Part shown: positions 1 to 12,659 of the stretch, one piece after another
Position numbering within the stretch: the stretch's first letter is position 1
Layout: each line of letters begins with the position of its first letter
Assembly: GCA_905221605.1 (NCBI GenBank)
Contig: CAJNDS010000211.1
Span: 60,001-124,000, forward strand
Length of the DNA: 64,000 nucleotides
Direction: 5' to 3'
Origin: Symbiodinium natans
Lineage: Eukaryota > Sar > Dinophyceae > Suessiales > Symbiodiniaceae
Program-made: the position numbers and the translations under genes
Notes under the pieces: generated by a model
What the model was told of the DNA's origin: nothing
Databases searched by the model: none
Seen by the model: only the letters and a program-made list of their open reading frames with translations

Positions 1-1160
1 ATGTGTATGTGTGGGTGAAAACCATTGTGCATGCGGTACATTGCAGTACCAAGTATAACACAACATCGGCCTCTTGGTACATATTGGTGCAAGAAAGAAA
101 GCACATACAGGACAGCGCCAGTGGCAGTGACGAGAAGTAGTGGTATCAGAAGGAGACGTCCTTTTGGCATGCCTGCTGGTGGTCGTCGAAGAGTCGTGTT
201 ACAAGCCGTGAACTGGCTCACTCTCGTTGTTGCTTCAATTTTGTGGCACACAATTCAGAGCACGACGAGGCTTGGAAGAATGGGGTGTGCAGCGCGGTGC
301 ATGTGTTTCCCTTCAGGAGATTCGGAACCTGCAACATGATGGCTAAGTATACAGCAAGCAGAGCAAGTCAAACGAAGTCCACCCGGCAGCACCAAAACAA
401 TAGGTACGTAAGATGAAGTACGAAAGTAAGCAAGTAAATACAGTGTCACAGTGTGTGCGCACGAGCGAGGCGTGCGTGCCTATGTCTGACAATGCAAGAT
501 CCGGCACCCCCTGCTTCTGGAGCTCGTCGAAGTGGACCATGCCTGGGCTCCACTGGACAGCTTCTGAAGCTTGGCTTGGTGGCAGCATCGCCGACAAAGC
601 CTGTAAAGCGTTCAAGCTCTGGCGCCAAATGCTGCTCAGTTGCTGTCAGTAAGTCCCGCTGGGACGGTGATCTTAGTTGGGCAGCAGAGGTTTCGGAGTG
701 TCCGGTCTAAACCCAAGCTCTCGTAGCTGCCGCAGCTTTGGAAAGCCACCACTGCAACCCAAACATGCACTCAATGACTCAAGCTTTTGTCAAGCAACTA
801 GCCCGCGGGTCCGCCGCAGGCAGTTCAGACTCGGCCCTCCCACTGACATCTGCCTTGCACCCGCTTTCGCACGACAGGAGTCCCGCCCTTCCCCCCCCGG
901 AACTCTCATGCTGGTCTGCAGATGTCTGCAGGGCAAGGCTCTGCATGACGCTCATCAGCGCTGCGTTGAAGCCTTCCGAGTTCATCGCCTGCGGGCGCAC
1001 ACTGCGGGGGCCACCCTGGTCCCGGGGTCGGAGAGAGTCGGGGCGGCGGACGGAGGCAGAGTCTTTGAGGAAGTCGGCTCCGCAGCTTGCGCGCCTTGCG
1101 CGTCGGCTCCAGGAGCTGGTCGATGTGAGTGGACGTGTCCCGGCGCTCCTACGACCCAAA
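1..1160. other. No supported gene
   Basis: Several frames are open on both strands, mostly at 680-1160 where the base composition is GC-rich. No domain, splice pair or clear start was found. I see no gene I can support here. Confidence 0.4.
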
Positions 1161-1166
1161 CGAGCA

Positions 1167-1170
<4 letters not shown>

Positions 1171-1203
<33 letters not shown>

Positions 1204-1218
1204 ACATACACACACACA
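1171..1218. repeat. (CA)n microsatellite
   Basis: A CA dinucleotide array interrupted by short ATA steps. It generates artificial HT and CV reading frames. Confidence 0.95.
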
Positions 1219-3500
1219 AAGAAAACAAGAACAATGAAACATAATGAAAGAAAACCGGGCCAACCTCTCATGGCAGCCATCATCAGTTGGGACATTTTGG
1301 GATAACAACTCCACAGGGACAAAGTGGAGTAACATGATATATAACTGGTAACTACAACCGCTGCATCGTGTCAATGCTCGACTCGATGCTCAAACAGCAT
1401 TCCGTGCTGCTGCAGAGATGAGTCTCCTCGATCTTGTGGTCCGGCTGACAAATGAAGCCCACGATTGGGATGCTCAGGGCCTCGCCGACCAGCATAGCCT
1501 CAACAATAAGAACAGGAACCAGCACTTCCAGGCGATGCAGGAAGGATGGCATAAACCCCGAGCAGTTTCAGACCCTGGCCCCGAAGCACTTCGAGTCGCT
1601 AGCACGATTTGGACCGTTGAGGCGAGAGTACCCAGGTGGCACAGTGAATGACGCGAGAAGCTTTTGATCTGCGATGAAACTGGCTGGCCCTGGGCGAGAG
1701 CAGGGTCGTCGACGCATTGCGACTTTTCTAACATCCTTTTGGATCCAAGGAGCCAGGTGGCACACTGTGAAGCCGAAGATGATGAAGTCAGGCCTGGAAT
1801 GTGTAAGCATCTGTAAGCCGTGAGCATATCTGTAAGCATATCTGCAAGCATATCTGTAAGCATATCTGACACTGTGGTGAGTGATGATGGCAGTGTGGGC
1901 CTCTCTTCGGCTGCCCAGAAGTAGAAGCATCCTTCGGAAGGGAAGAAGTTCCGCTCCTCTCGTGGGATTCGCGTGCAAGGTGCTGCAGCGCTCTCTATAA
2001 TCCAGTCATCCAGTCATCCCATGTCATATTCTCTCTTCCCTCGAGAGTTACCCTCTTCGTTCTTCTCGTAGACTTCATGTTTCTCACCCTCATCCTTACG
2101 TCTGGCCCTCCCGCAGTTTCTTCGTATGCAAGTGCGCAGCTCTCCTGAGCAGAGAAGATCAGCGACTGTAGAAAATCCTCAGGCGCAAGGGCCAGTGACC
2201 AGTGGCCCTGACATCAGATGCTAACTCACTGAGCGCCAGGCATAGTGCTGGCCTTCCCAAGTGATCAGCTTGCTGATGGCAGTCCGCGTCTGTGCCATGG
2301 TGTCGCCACCCGATGGCCGGAATAACAACGTGCCCTGCAAGTGCGATGTGAATGCATGTGCACCTGCATTCTGACCGCGTGCTAGGGGAACTTGCCTGTT
2401 TGAGCTTCGGCTCGGGACGTTCTAGGGTGCAGATCGGCATGCTCCGATTAAAGAGGTGTTCGTCTGCCATGTTCGCAACGCATCAGGTGCCTGAGGCAAT
2501 CCGTCTCTGAACTCCTTGATGAAGCTCTTCCACGTGAGCCTCAAACTCAACAGGCGCAGAGTGATGGGCCAGTGGTGGGCGGCTCACTTTTGCCTTCGAG
2601 CGCTTCGAGACTTAGGCTTACTTGCAGCTTTGGGAGCTCGGTGCAGATGGTCACCTCGCAGTGGTGGTACCTTGGCCAAGCTCTCTGGGTTCTTGGTACT
2701 TTCTGCTCATTTATGCGACTTCTGCCGCCAAATGGTGGGCAAACTGCTGCCAAGATTCAGAATCAGCCCGCGTGCCAGGGCCACAAAAGGTTGGACATCA
2801 CCACGGGTGCCCCTGAAATCCGGCATGTCTTTTTAGCACTGTAGCTGTAGCTGTAGCTCTGATCAGGCCTTTAAATTACACCTTCAAATGTTTTCTCTTC
2901 AGTTTGTCTCAAACCATGTCAAACCACAGGCTGAGGAATAAGTATCAAAAAACGGCTGACGCATCTTTGTCCCGGGGGCCTCGTCATTACCATGACGCGA
3001 GTCCGGTCATCAAGCCTCCTGGCAGAAGAACAGAAAGCTTGTCTCTATGCCCGCTATTGCCTGCTGTGTCTACTTCCGTTTCGCTTCTTCTCAAGTCCCC
3101 AAGTTGCCCAGCCTGGGCCTGACCATGCCCGCCGCTGGACGGGTGCGCTGCCACGATGACGAGCGCCGGTGCTGGACGTCCTGTGTTAACACAGTGTCAA
3201 CCTCGGGCGGAACCTTTGATGCTTTGAGGCTCGACATTCCTCACACCACACCTTTTCGAGTTCAGTCGGAGCATGCGTTTTCCCGTTCCGTCTCTGCTCT
3301 GTCTTTCTTTTGCGGGGCCTACGGGGTATCACCTGGGCGCAATGCGCGCCCTAGTCAGACCATGGATAGAAATATGCACCGACCCCCCAAAAAGGAACTT
3401 TGCTCTCAACCCCTCCACATACTCTGCGTGATACCCCCCCTTTGTCGGGTCCCCCCCCCCCCCGGGTGGCGATTTGAAACGTCACCACGAGGACCACCAA
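1219..3500. other. No firm gene; one weak minus-strand exon
   Basis: The minus strand at 1552-1400 reads a hydrophobic segment (LVPVLIVEAMLVGEALSIP) that could be a membrane-spanning exon, but no matching splice sites were established. Degenerate GTAAGCATATCT units occur at 1805-1870. Nothing else can be assigned. Confidence 0.3.
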
Positions 3501-3503
3501 AAT

Positions 3504-3590
3504 TGCCCGCCTACTTCTTCTGCTGGGCTTAGGAGCCCGAGGGCCCCCGCGCGCAAGCGCGCCCGAACTCCAGTCCTCTGCGAAACCTCC
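3504..3590. repeat. GC-palindrome repeat, copy 1
   Basis: Order of parts: a TTCTTCT stretch, GGGCTTAGGAG, then GCGCGC-AA-GCGCGC, then a CAGTCCTCTG tail. The same order returns at 3872 and 5961, which makes it a dispersed element rather than chance composition. Confidence 0.6.
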
Positions 3591-3599
3591 CTTACCCAC

Positions 3600-3602
3600 T
3601 TT

Positions 3603-3646
<44 letters not shown>

Positions 3647-3676
3647 CCTTTCCTTCTTTCTTTCTTTCTTGGGGCA
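3600..3676. repeat. (CT)n and (TTTC)n microsatellites
   Basis: A long CT run followed by TTTC units. It lies directly downstream of palindrome copy 1. Confidence 0.95.
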
Positions 3677-3786
3677 TAGGGGTCTCCCCCTGCGCACTCA
3701 GCGTGCCCAGCGACTATGGCGCTCAGCGTCCCTTCAGCCCGAATCCCACCCCTTTTAAGTAAAGTAAACACCCCATGATGTTGTTT

Positions 3787-3809
3787 TTCCTCTCTCTGTG
3801 TCTGTCTCT

Positions 3810-3842
<33 letters not shown>

Positions 3843-3873
3843 TTCTTCTTCTTCTTCTTCTTCTTCTTCTTCT
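3787..3873. repeat. (TTC)n microsatellite
   Basis: A long TTC array that leads directly into palindrome copy 2. The two may be parts of one element. Confidence 0.95.
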
Positions 3874-3960
3874 TGTTCTTCGGGGCTTGAGGGGAACGAA
3901 CCCCCCCCGCGCGCTAGGCGCGCCCAGGTTGCAGCGTGTCCCTGTGAGACTACAAGCGAG
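3872..3960. repeat. GC-palindrome repeat, copy 2
   Basis: CTTCTTGTTCTTC, GGGGCTTGAGG, a C-tract, then GCGCGC-TAG-GCGCGC and a GTGTCCCTGTG tail. It has the same architecture as the copies at 3504 and 5961. Confidence 0.6.
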
Positions 3961-4036
3961 GATATGTGATGAATGCGTCCTGGATAGTTCAGTGCTCCCC
4001 CCCGTAATCCCCCACATCCAGGTCGCCTCATCGAGT

Positions 4037-4066
4037 GCGTGTGACTCTCTCTCTCTCTCTCTCTCT
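4037..4066. repeat. (CT)n microsatellite
   Basis: A short, nearly pure CT array. Confidence 0.9.
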
Positions 4067-4330
4067 GTCTGCGAGCGTAGACCCCGAAAGGGCCACACAC
4101 CTTTTCTGCTAGCTGCCTTCCACCTCCACCATGTCTCTCGTAACGATTGAGTTCTAGTTACAACACAAACAATTGCCATGCACAAAGGCCCAAACATCAC
4201 CACAAACAGATTGTGAGCAGGAACACACTTTGCCGTCAACCAGTGCATCCCATCAATCTCCGATTTGGTACCGTAAAAGATTGACGCCATACCCTTCTGA
4301 AATCTGCTAAAACGCTTGGAGACAGAGGTT

Positions 4331-4852
<522 letters not shown>

Positions 4853-4853
<1 letters not shown>

Positions 4854-5290
4854 CACCGGTCATGGCCGGTTGCCGGTATTGAAGTACGCCGTAAATAGAA
4901 AGAATCTGTTCAGTATGCTATTACCAATGCGTCAGGGCTTCTAGACGCAGTGCAACCGAGGACAATGTGCAGGGAGCCTAAACATCACATAAACGGCTGA
5001 ACGGAGGCCCTCTCTTCGAGTGTGCTTTTCCGGCGTTTATGTAGGGCTGGCGCTACAAGTAATTTGCAAGAGTCAGGACGAATCAGACTGCACAAGGAAC
5101 CAGGCAAAACACTTAGACTCAATCTGCAATCTTACTGCGCATTGTATTTGAAGAACTGAAAACCAAACCTCATAAAAGTCTCAGGGCAGGGTCGGGAAAG
5201 GGAGCCCTCGCAAGACGAGAAGGCAAACGGAACAGAGGTACAAGCGGCGAAAATCGGCTCATCTGCACCCCACACCGTTTTCTATCTCTC
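4853..5290. other. No supported gene
   Basis: Unique sequence between two repeat tracts. I see no exon with splice sites. Confidence 0.4.
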
Positions 5291-5480
5291 TCGTTCTCGC
5301 TTTCTTCCTCTTCTACTGCTGGGCTTGAAGAGGGCGAAGTTTTCTCGTGTTCTCCCTTTCTCTCTTTCTTCTGTCTTTCTTCTCTTTTTCTCCTGTCTTT
5401 TTTCGATCTTTCTCCTCTCTTTATTCTCTCTTTCTTATCTCTTTCTCCTCTCTTTCTCCTCTCTTTCACCACTCTTTCAG
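5290..5480. repeat. Pyrimidine-rich CTTTCT tract
   Basis: An irregular CTCTTTCT tract. The minus strand translates to a Lys/Arg/Glu-rich low-complexity frame, best read as a repeat artefact. Confidence 0.8.
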
Positions 5481-5947
5481 GGCCGGCTACGCAAACTCCG
5501 TCCCCCAGTCCGCTTTCCCCCTGCGGTAGCAGTAGGTTCCGGCGCGTGGGGTCGGGAGCGCGCCCGTGCGCGACACTGCTCAAACGCAAGGTCAAGGCTA
5601 ATTAGGGGGGCTCGCGCCCCACGACGGCTTCCCGCAGCAAAATTGCAGCACTCAATTCCTCCAGACGCAGTTTCCCCCCTCTCAGCGTTTTTGAAATGCT
5701 TCATGTTGAAACGAAAGTGCTCAGCGAAGCGGCACGCATTTGAAGTAGAAGTTCCCTCCCATCTGTGTATCAGCACGGTCCCGGGGATTATTCTTTGTAG
5801 CCCTGTGTCGCGATGACAGCCCTCCACTGCCCACATGGCACCCTAAACGAGTGGAGGGGCGGGACTCACCTTGTCTGGCAATGGCATCGGCACGTGACTC
5901 AAGCCCCGCGGGGCCCAGGGGGGGACCGGTTCCCCCAGTTCCCGAGA

Positions 5948-5959
5948 CTTGAGCCAAAA
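5948..5959 (-). other. Possible relic of the spliced leader 3' end
   Basis: On the minus strand this reads TTTTGGCTCAAG, the last 12 bases of the conserved dinoflagellate trans-spliced leader as I know it. Such relics arise when a mature mRNA is copied back into the genome. The bases upstream do not match the rest of the leader, so chance is not excluded. Confidence 0.4.
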
Positions 5960-5960
5960 A

Positions 5961-6065
5961 CTCTTCTTCTTCCTCTTCGGGGCTTGGGGGGTGCAGGCAC
6001 GCACCCCTCGCGCACAAAGGCGCGCCCAATCCATAGTCCTGTCCTGTGTGATACGTATATTCCCC
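5961..6065. repeat. GC-palindrome repeat, copy 3
   Basis: CTTCTTCTTCCTCTTC, GGGGCTTGGGG, a GCACGCACCCC segment, CGCGCACAAAGGCGCG, then a TAGTCCTGTCCTGTG tail. Same order of parts as the copies at 3504 and 3872, but more diverged in the palindrome. Confidence 0.55.
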
Positions 6066-6177
6066 CCGGAGGAGGGTCCACTTTTTCGCAGGTTGCCCAG
6101 CTTCCCCCTTTTTAGGAGTCTGCAGATGCCCCGCTTTGTGTTTCAAGACAAACCAGCTTAAGCACTACTCACTATGA

Positions 6178-6720
6178 TTGCGCTGTCAACAGAGGCCTGG
6201 CTTCCCCGCACGGACATCACACTTCCAACCACGGTACACTAGCGTGGCCCAGTTCATGCGAAAGGACTCAGTAGTCGCTTGTTATGGGGCAGTCACCTAT
6301 CACGACAAGAAAACAAAACTTGCCTGCAAGGAGGCATGCAAGGTACACGGATTGGTTCTGGAGTATATACCCCACCCGCGAATTAAGCCCTCCTTGACCG
6401 GCTCCCGATGACCTCGGGCTGAAGACAACACCCCGAAAGACGGCAAACGATTAAACCCCCCCAACAACATCAAGATCATGGCTTCCTATATGCGCGGTAC
6501 ACGGATTTGTACTCATCCGGGTTGCCCGGTGGTTTGGCCATTTAAAAATGGGAAATCAGTGGTACTCAGTGTTGTAACGACACGCAGCTCCAGCCGCGCA
6601 TAACCCTGAACTCCTCCCAATCCCCCCAAACCTCACACAGAACCTTCCGAAGCCTGCCAGCAAATCCCCCGGCATCATCCCTAAAACCATGGGCTAGTGG
6701 AAGGGGCGTTCACTGCAAAA
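6178..6720. other. No firm gene
   Basis: The plus strand at 6250-6390 has a protein-like open frame (MRKDSVVACYGAVTYHDKK) without supported splice sites. The remainder shows nothing. Confidence 0.25.
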
Positions 6721-6900
6721 ACTCTCTTTCTCTCTCTCTCGCTCTCTCTTCTTCTTCTTCTTCTTCTTCTTCTTCTTCTTCTTCTTCTTCTTCTTCTTCT
6801 TCTTCTTCTTCTTCTTCTTCTTCTTCTTCTTCTTCTTCTTCTTCTTCTTCTTCTTCTCAGCGAAGAGGCCCCTAACAGGGCTCTCTCTCTCTCTCTCGGC
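6721..6900. repeat. (CT)n-(TTC)n-(CT)n compound microsatellite
   Basis: A TTC array of about 110 bp flanked on both sides by CT arrays. It produces artificial poly-Lys, poly-Arg and poly-Leu frames. Confidence 0.97.
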
Positions 6901-7489
6901 TTCGTCCTCCTCCTGCACACCACCGAGAATTTCGACCGCAAGCAGCAATAACGTCGGTCGGCGCACGGTCTGCGCAGCGCACATTTTGCATGAGAGAAGA
7001 ACGAGCCAAACCATGGTACAGCGGCCACGGGCTTCACTAGTGGTCATCGACCTGATCATTCCGTCATGCCTCGCCGCGGCGTGTTAACTTCCGGTACTGG
7101 TGGCTGCTCGTGATGTCCGAAGTCTTAGCCGCCGCGTAGCAATCGCAACACTTTCTAGCTCAAGCTGGCAAACTTCCAATAACTTCGACAAGCTTCTCAC
7201 ACAAGTGTCCCAGACGTTTAGCTCAAAAGCCCGTGGTTTCGAATCAATTGGGAGCTTAGTGCGGACGTTAAACCCCTGAAGCCAACTGTAACACTTTTGG
7301 GCTGAACACACTACCCCAAGCCAATTCTATGTACAGACACGCAGGTCATGCTGCTGGGCTCGGAACATATAAGGGGTTGAATGCGCTTGGATCCTGCAAA
7401 AGCAGCCGCCACGCATTCCTTCCTGGGCAAGAGGGCAATGCCAGTGCTGAGCATGGTTTCTTCTTAGTTGGGCTCTGTCACTTTCAGAC

Positions 7490-8530
7490 ACAGCACAGTG
7501 GAGTAGCTCGAGCATGAAGCATAAGATGCATCTGGGCTGCTTGCAAGATCGCCAACCCCGATTTTTGCACAGCCAATGACATTGCCGTGCCCGTCGCAAA
7601 CATTGAAGTCCAAATTCCAGGCACTGTCAGGGGATCGCGGGAAGACATGCGCGAATGCACCGATACAGATCATGACACAGGCGCGGTCACGTGAATGGGA
7701 TAGCACTGTGGCCCACAGACCTGTGCGACTCCAAGTCTGTCTGAAAGAAGCGAGGAGGGTCAAAGGACACCTGGTCGTCTTCCTGCATCCGCGATGTTTT
7801 CCGCGCTGCTCCACGCTGGCTTCTTACTAGCTTGCTCTGCAACAAGGAGATCGGCATTCTGCTCCTCGACAAGCTCTTACCCTTCCTCCTACCATTCTTA
7901 CCATTCCTCTGACCATCATCCCTTTTATGACACCGCTGATGTCAACTTGACGACACTTGCCGCTCGACATCCCATGAGTCCGACAGCTCGCCATTCCGGA
8001 ATTCGAAGATGGCGGGAATCGGCAGCTCCGGATCCGACACCGAGTCGGGCGGCAGCTCCGCAACCTGCAGTGTCCACTCTGCGTCCACTCTTTTCAACTT
8101 CATCTCTGCCGCAATCGGAGCAAAGCTCTCACAGGGCCGTGGTGGCCTTTGGGGGCCAAACTGCCGGGCCTTGAAACTGTTGCAACTTTTGGATGCGCTT
8201 TGCAACAACCCTTCACGCAGCTGCCTTGACTGAGAGGTTCTTCCTGGCTGACTTCTTCAATGAGCGCGTGGGGAAGTTGATGCATGCCTGCAACGCATGC
8301 CAGCTACATCATGATGAGCCGTGAGCCGCGAGCCTCATGAGCTTGCTTTCAACACCGTGCTTGGCCCACCCTGCCTGCACTGAGATGCGAATCAACGTGT
8401 AGCCTCTTCTTGGAGGCCCCAGCATGATGCTTCCATCTCGGGAGGCACAAGCCGCGCTGAAACCCAGAGCTTGAGGCCTCCTCGACCCCACCGGCCACAA
8501 AAGCCAACTACGCCCATTTACACATGCCCT
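7490..8530 (-). CDS. Candidate multi-exon gene, unknown function
   Basis: Three minus-strand blocks read like coding exons. One at about 8500-8340 contains GPPRRGYTLIRISVQAGW. One at about 8110-7975 contains LPIPAIFEFRNGELSDSW. One at about 7645-7555 contains AWNLDFNVCDGHGNVIGC and follows a CCTGACAG acceptor-like site. The last block has the alternating pattern of a beta-sheet domain of the tubby/scramblase sort, but this is only an impression. Phases between blocks were not resolved, and other frames are also open. Function unknown. Confidence 0.3.
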
Positions 8531-8559
8531 ACACATGCCCTATCCCGTCCTAGCGCTTG

Positions 8560-10400
8560 AGGTGCAACGTGCTTTAAGAGAAGTGCATCAGCGTCAACAT
8601 GTCGAATGATGCTCTAGGCTTGCTGATTGCATCTTGTCGTGGTTCAAGGTCGTAGTCTCAGACAGCCGCGACTCTACCGCACGCTAGACAAAAGAGTCTC
8701 ACAACATGGAGTGGGTGCTGAACTCTGAGCTGCTAAACTCGATTCTTTACATTGGCCGAGCTGATTTGGAGATGTTTGGAGACAGCTCAAGGGAACACAG
8801 CTGCTTCGAGCCACGTGCAATCATGTAGCCAGTCTGCACACACAACATGCTAGGTGACTTCGATTTAACTTTCCACAGCCAGCACCTACTCTGGCACTAC
8901 ACCATTTGCTCCCCCCTGTTTGCAAGGTCCGCGCGCAATGTCCATGGGGCTCGTTTTGAAGGCCTGCAAACGTCACCCGCGTCAACGCTGGATGCACGGA
9001 CAACAAGAGACAACAACGACGACACCCACGGCCAGCAGTTGGCTGCAATTTAAACGCCAGCTGGGAAGGAAGCACTCAACACCAACCAAGGACACGCAAC
9101 CGAAGGCTACATGGTACTCTATCCTTGGCTCGTCCACGTTGCACGCGAGATGCCGTTCATGATGAACAAGAATACAGCCACAGCCACAACGTAAGGACAC
9201 ATGCATGCTTGAATGAACAGGTTAGTAGTAGCACCACACCAACCTCAATTGCATTGTACTATGCGGTACTTCTTCTGTACGTGCAAGGTCCTGGAGGCAC
9301 AGATGATGCATCCACAGCGTTTGCATGCAACTACGTTGAAGTTTGCTCGTGTCATCCAGCACTGTCTTTCATGCAGAGTCCGATGTTCGGTGCAGCGTTG
9401 TTCGTTTCAACTTTTCAGTTGGCCAAGGGATGCCAAGGCCTGCTAGGTGCTGCAGTTGGCTTCAATTGACATCCAGCGAGGCCAGCAGATGTCTCTTGCG
9501 GCTGGCGATGCTCGGTGTCCTTTTTTGCTGGAACTTTTATCGTTTGCTACTGGCTGACTTGAGGGCTTTGATGCGGAGAGCAATTCACCACCCATACTCA
9601 GGTGGGCCTGTACGAACATCTACCACACAGGAACCTGACCTCAGCAGCTTACAGCCGGACCAAAGTTCGGACATTGACCAAGCTAAGTCCAACGCTGCAA
9701 TCAGGCCTTTGGGTACTGCACGACTTGCCGACTCGAACGATTGTGACCGGGGGCTCACTCGGACAGAGAGAGAGGGAGAGGGAGAGAGGGACAGAGAGAG
9801 AGAGAGAGCACCTCGGGTCGGTGTCAGATAGCGTCTCTTGACTGAGGCCTCGCCATCCTTCTTCGTGCCATCCGGAAGCTCGATCTGCAGCTGGGGTGGA
9901 GACGGTGAGAGTCAAGGGCTACGTGCGGCTACTCAAAGTCTATCATAATCTCGTAGACTCACATGTCTGCAGAAACCGAGATGGATGTGAGATGAGAAGA
10001 TCCGCAGCAATCTAATGTTCACGGGAGTCGCAGCCGACGATTCTTTGACGAGTAGCGCCTGAACATCGTGCTGGCTGCATCGCCTTGTGCTTTGCTGGTG
10101 CTGGCAGTTCTTCGTGTTTCGATCTGTCGACGGTTGGACGCAATGGTTCCGCTGAATGAGGACGAAGTGCGGCCGAGCACAGGGCCAAATTTCTGCGCAG
10201 GCGGGTGGAGGGGTATCATCGCCAGGTCTTTCTCAAAATGGAGTGAACCCAGGCAACCGACTTCCACTCAAGTAGATGATACTTTCTTTAAGCTATGTCG
10301 GGACCCCCTAAACTAGGATGGCAAAGCAAGCTTAAAACCTCCATGTGGGCGACGTGAACAGCGACACACGACTCTGCCAGCTACAGTTGAAACAGCAAAA
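8560..10400. other. No firm gene; candidate exon at 10068
   Basis: At 10068-10260 the plus strand reads a hydrophobic start (MLAASPCALLVLAVLRVS) like a signal peptide, but the minus strand is also open there. A (GA)n tract lies at 9764-9808. Nothing else is supported. Confidence 0.25.
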
Positions 10401-10412
10401 ACGGCTTCTGGC

Positions 10413-10692
10413 CTGGATCTTCTTCTGCGGCTTGGAGGCCAGGCCGTCCGTGTACTGTTTGTACAGCTTCTCCCAGACCTCACTGAGTCACTCGGCACCA
10501 CGGCTCCGAAGAATGGAAGCTCCAAACTCCAAAGAGGACATAAGCATGATAATTGATAATACGTGCAGCATGGTTCTTGCCAAAGAGGTCAGTAGCGACA
10601 ACGCACAAGAACTCCCATGTGACATGCTGTCGGCAAAGGTCCGAACGTCAAGACGGTGCTTGATGTAGGGAGCCTGCTTTTGGACCTTGAAC
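10413..10692 (-). CDS. Two exons of an unrecognised gene
   Basis: The exon at 10413-10478 has clean borders: it follows TGAG, is 22 codons long in phase 0 (EKLYKQYTDGLASKPQKK) and ends at CAG before a GC donor. An upstream exon begins near 10692 after CCTGAG and reads QAPYIKHRLDVRTFADSM; its 3' end is unclear. Composition is that of a soluble helical protein. It lies just downstream of the next minus-strand gene, in the same orientation. I do not recognise the family. Confidence 0.5.
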
Positions 10693-11212
10693 CTCAGGGT
10701 TGAAAAAAAATGCCCTGTGAACCTCGCTGCACCAAGCAGCCAAAGCAACGCTGGGCATGGGACTCACCTTCAAACTTTCCCTTCTCACCGATCCTGCGCT
10801 GGCAAGATGTCCGTCTCTCTCTTTTCTTCAGCTCAATCTTAGAAGTCTGCGCTTTCAGGACTTCTCCAAAAAAGAAACATGATCAAATCACGCATCTCCT
10901 GGGACCGCCGCCTGCGTACGCGCGTTTGCCTGCTGCAGCTGCCATCGGTCTCTCTCTCTTCAGCCTTTGAGAGTGGAGACGCAGGTTCAACGAAATGAGA
11001 TGAGATGCGGGTGCTTCGGTTGCCAAAGACCGATTCAAGTCGCATCCTTTTGTCGGACACGTGCTGTACTGTAAATGGCTGTGGCTGTCGTGTTTCTCAT
11101 TGATCCGCAACTCCTCTCGAGCCCGAACACCGAGACCCCACGAATCTCACGTCGACTCCAGGTACAGCCTAGGGGGCAAAGCGTACGGGGCCCAAAGCGT
11201 AAGGGGCCTCCG

Positions 11213-12538
11213 TCACTTCTTGAGCAAAGCTACGGCCTTGGATGTCTCAAAAGGTGTGCGTGTGGCTGGTGTTCCTCTCTTTTGAGCAATGGCGCGAACT
11301 TTGTTCTCGCAATTTTGCACGTCTGAGCAGATTCTAGCTCTCCGGCTTTGGGGGCTCTGGCATTCCACTCGGCGTGGCTTCCTGATCGGCCGCCGAACCT
11401 TGCGAAGAAGCTGTTCGCTGTCGGCAACTCATCCTACGACCCGCCCCATCGCGACAGCAACGATTCCCGGGCCTTCACCACCGTCTCGGCTTTTGCCTTC
11501 CTCGCCTTCCTGCTTCCTGCGCATTTCCTTGATGACCTCAGTCGCCGAGAATCGAGATCTTGGCCATTCTGTGCTGGTCCCACACAACTCGGATAGAAGG
11601 CGAGTAGCAACTTGCACACGAGGCTTCCTGAGCACGACCCGACAACGGCAACGGTGGTTCAGCATTACAGCATTGATTGCTGGCATTGTCTTCTTAGAGC
11701 AAGTGGCTGCCTCTCCAAAGCCACTTCTATCAAGGACTGTCCACCAGCATTCTCGGCATTCCAACGTAGACTCGTGGTGTCAAAGAGGCGGCGCAGGTCC
11801 TGAAAAGGGAAAGCCATGAAAGCCAGCAAAAGCTTATGAGCACAAGAAACGGCCTTTCTGAACAGCATGGAAGATCATGGAACCACACGGAGTATTTGGA
11901 ACTCGCTGTGCTCGTGTCATGGTGCGATCCTCAGCATTGTCTTTGGCCACCGCTTTGAATGCCTTCTGCGTCAGCATCTGTCCAGCATCCAGGGCGATCA
12001 GGCTTTGCCTTTTGCCAAGAGGTACATTAAAAAAAAGTGCTAGTCTAAAGGACGACAAGAAACTCTCCCGTCACACGAGGCCTGTAGAGCTCAAAAGCCG
12101 CATCTGCTGCCACGTCTTGGCCAATGGCTGTTGCATCCTGCCTTGAATGCACATCGAGGGGCAAAGCCAGAACACATGCCACGATTCATCTGGCAACCAT
12201 ATAATACTACATAACCTGTCAACTTCTCATCAGCATATCCGTGCTGAAACATGCTTACTGTAGCTTGCACCAGCTATTCAAGTCCTGCATATACGGGGAG
12301 CAAAATCATTTGTCTACCATATCCGCATTCCTTTGCAACCAATGAATCCCCACATATCCCAGTCCCGCCCACTCACTCCCCTCCATCCTCGCCCCTTCCC
12401 CCAAAAACTTCTCATAGAATCGAGCTCAAAACAGGACTTGGCGCTCACTACTTGTGATTGCAAGCACGAGAGTTCACCGAGATGCTCCAAGATTTCCTTG
12501 AGAGCCGGATCGCGTGCAGCCAGCGCTTCCACATCAGC
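11213..12538 (-). CDS. Multi-exon gene, unknown soluble protein
   Basis: Five exons have matching borders: 12478-12538 (VEALAARDPALKEILEHL, GT donor), 12082-12141 (DATAIGQDVAADAAFELY, GC donor), 11963-12008 (QSLIALDAGQMLTQK, GC donor), 11745-11799 (DLRRLFDTTSLRWNAENA, GT donor) and 11473-11536 (VIKEMRRKQEGEEGKSRD, GC donor). The second and third join in phase across an intron with AGGC at both ends. A likely last exon reads TPFETSKAVALLKK and a stop at 11213-11215. At least one exon is missing between the first and second. The protein is helical and charged; I do not recognise a family. Confidence 0.5.
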
Positions 12539-12659
12539 CTGCCGAGCACCGAATGCTTACATGCGCAGCTTCCCCTCTTTGGCTTTTCGAGGTCACGACA
12601 CCACCTAGGCAGCAAAGAGTTGAACAGGCCTGACAAGACCTGCGAACCCTAACACCGGG

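Noticed and set aside
6681-7059. Poly-Lys, poly-Arg and poly-Leu proteins
   Set aside because: Produced by the (TTC)n array.
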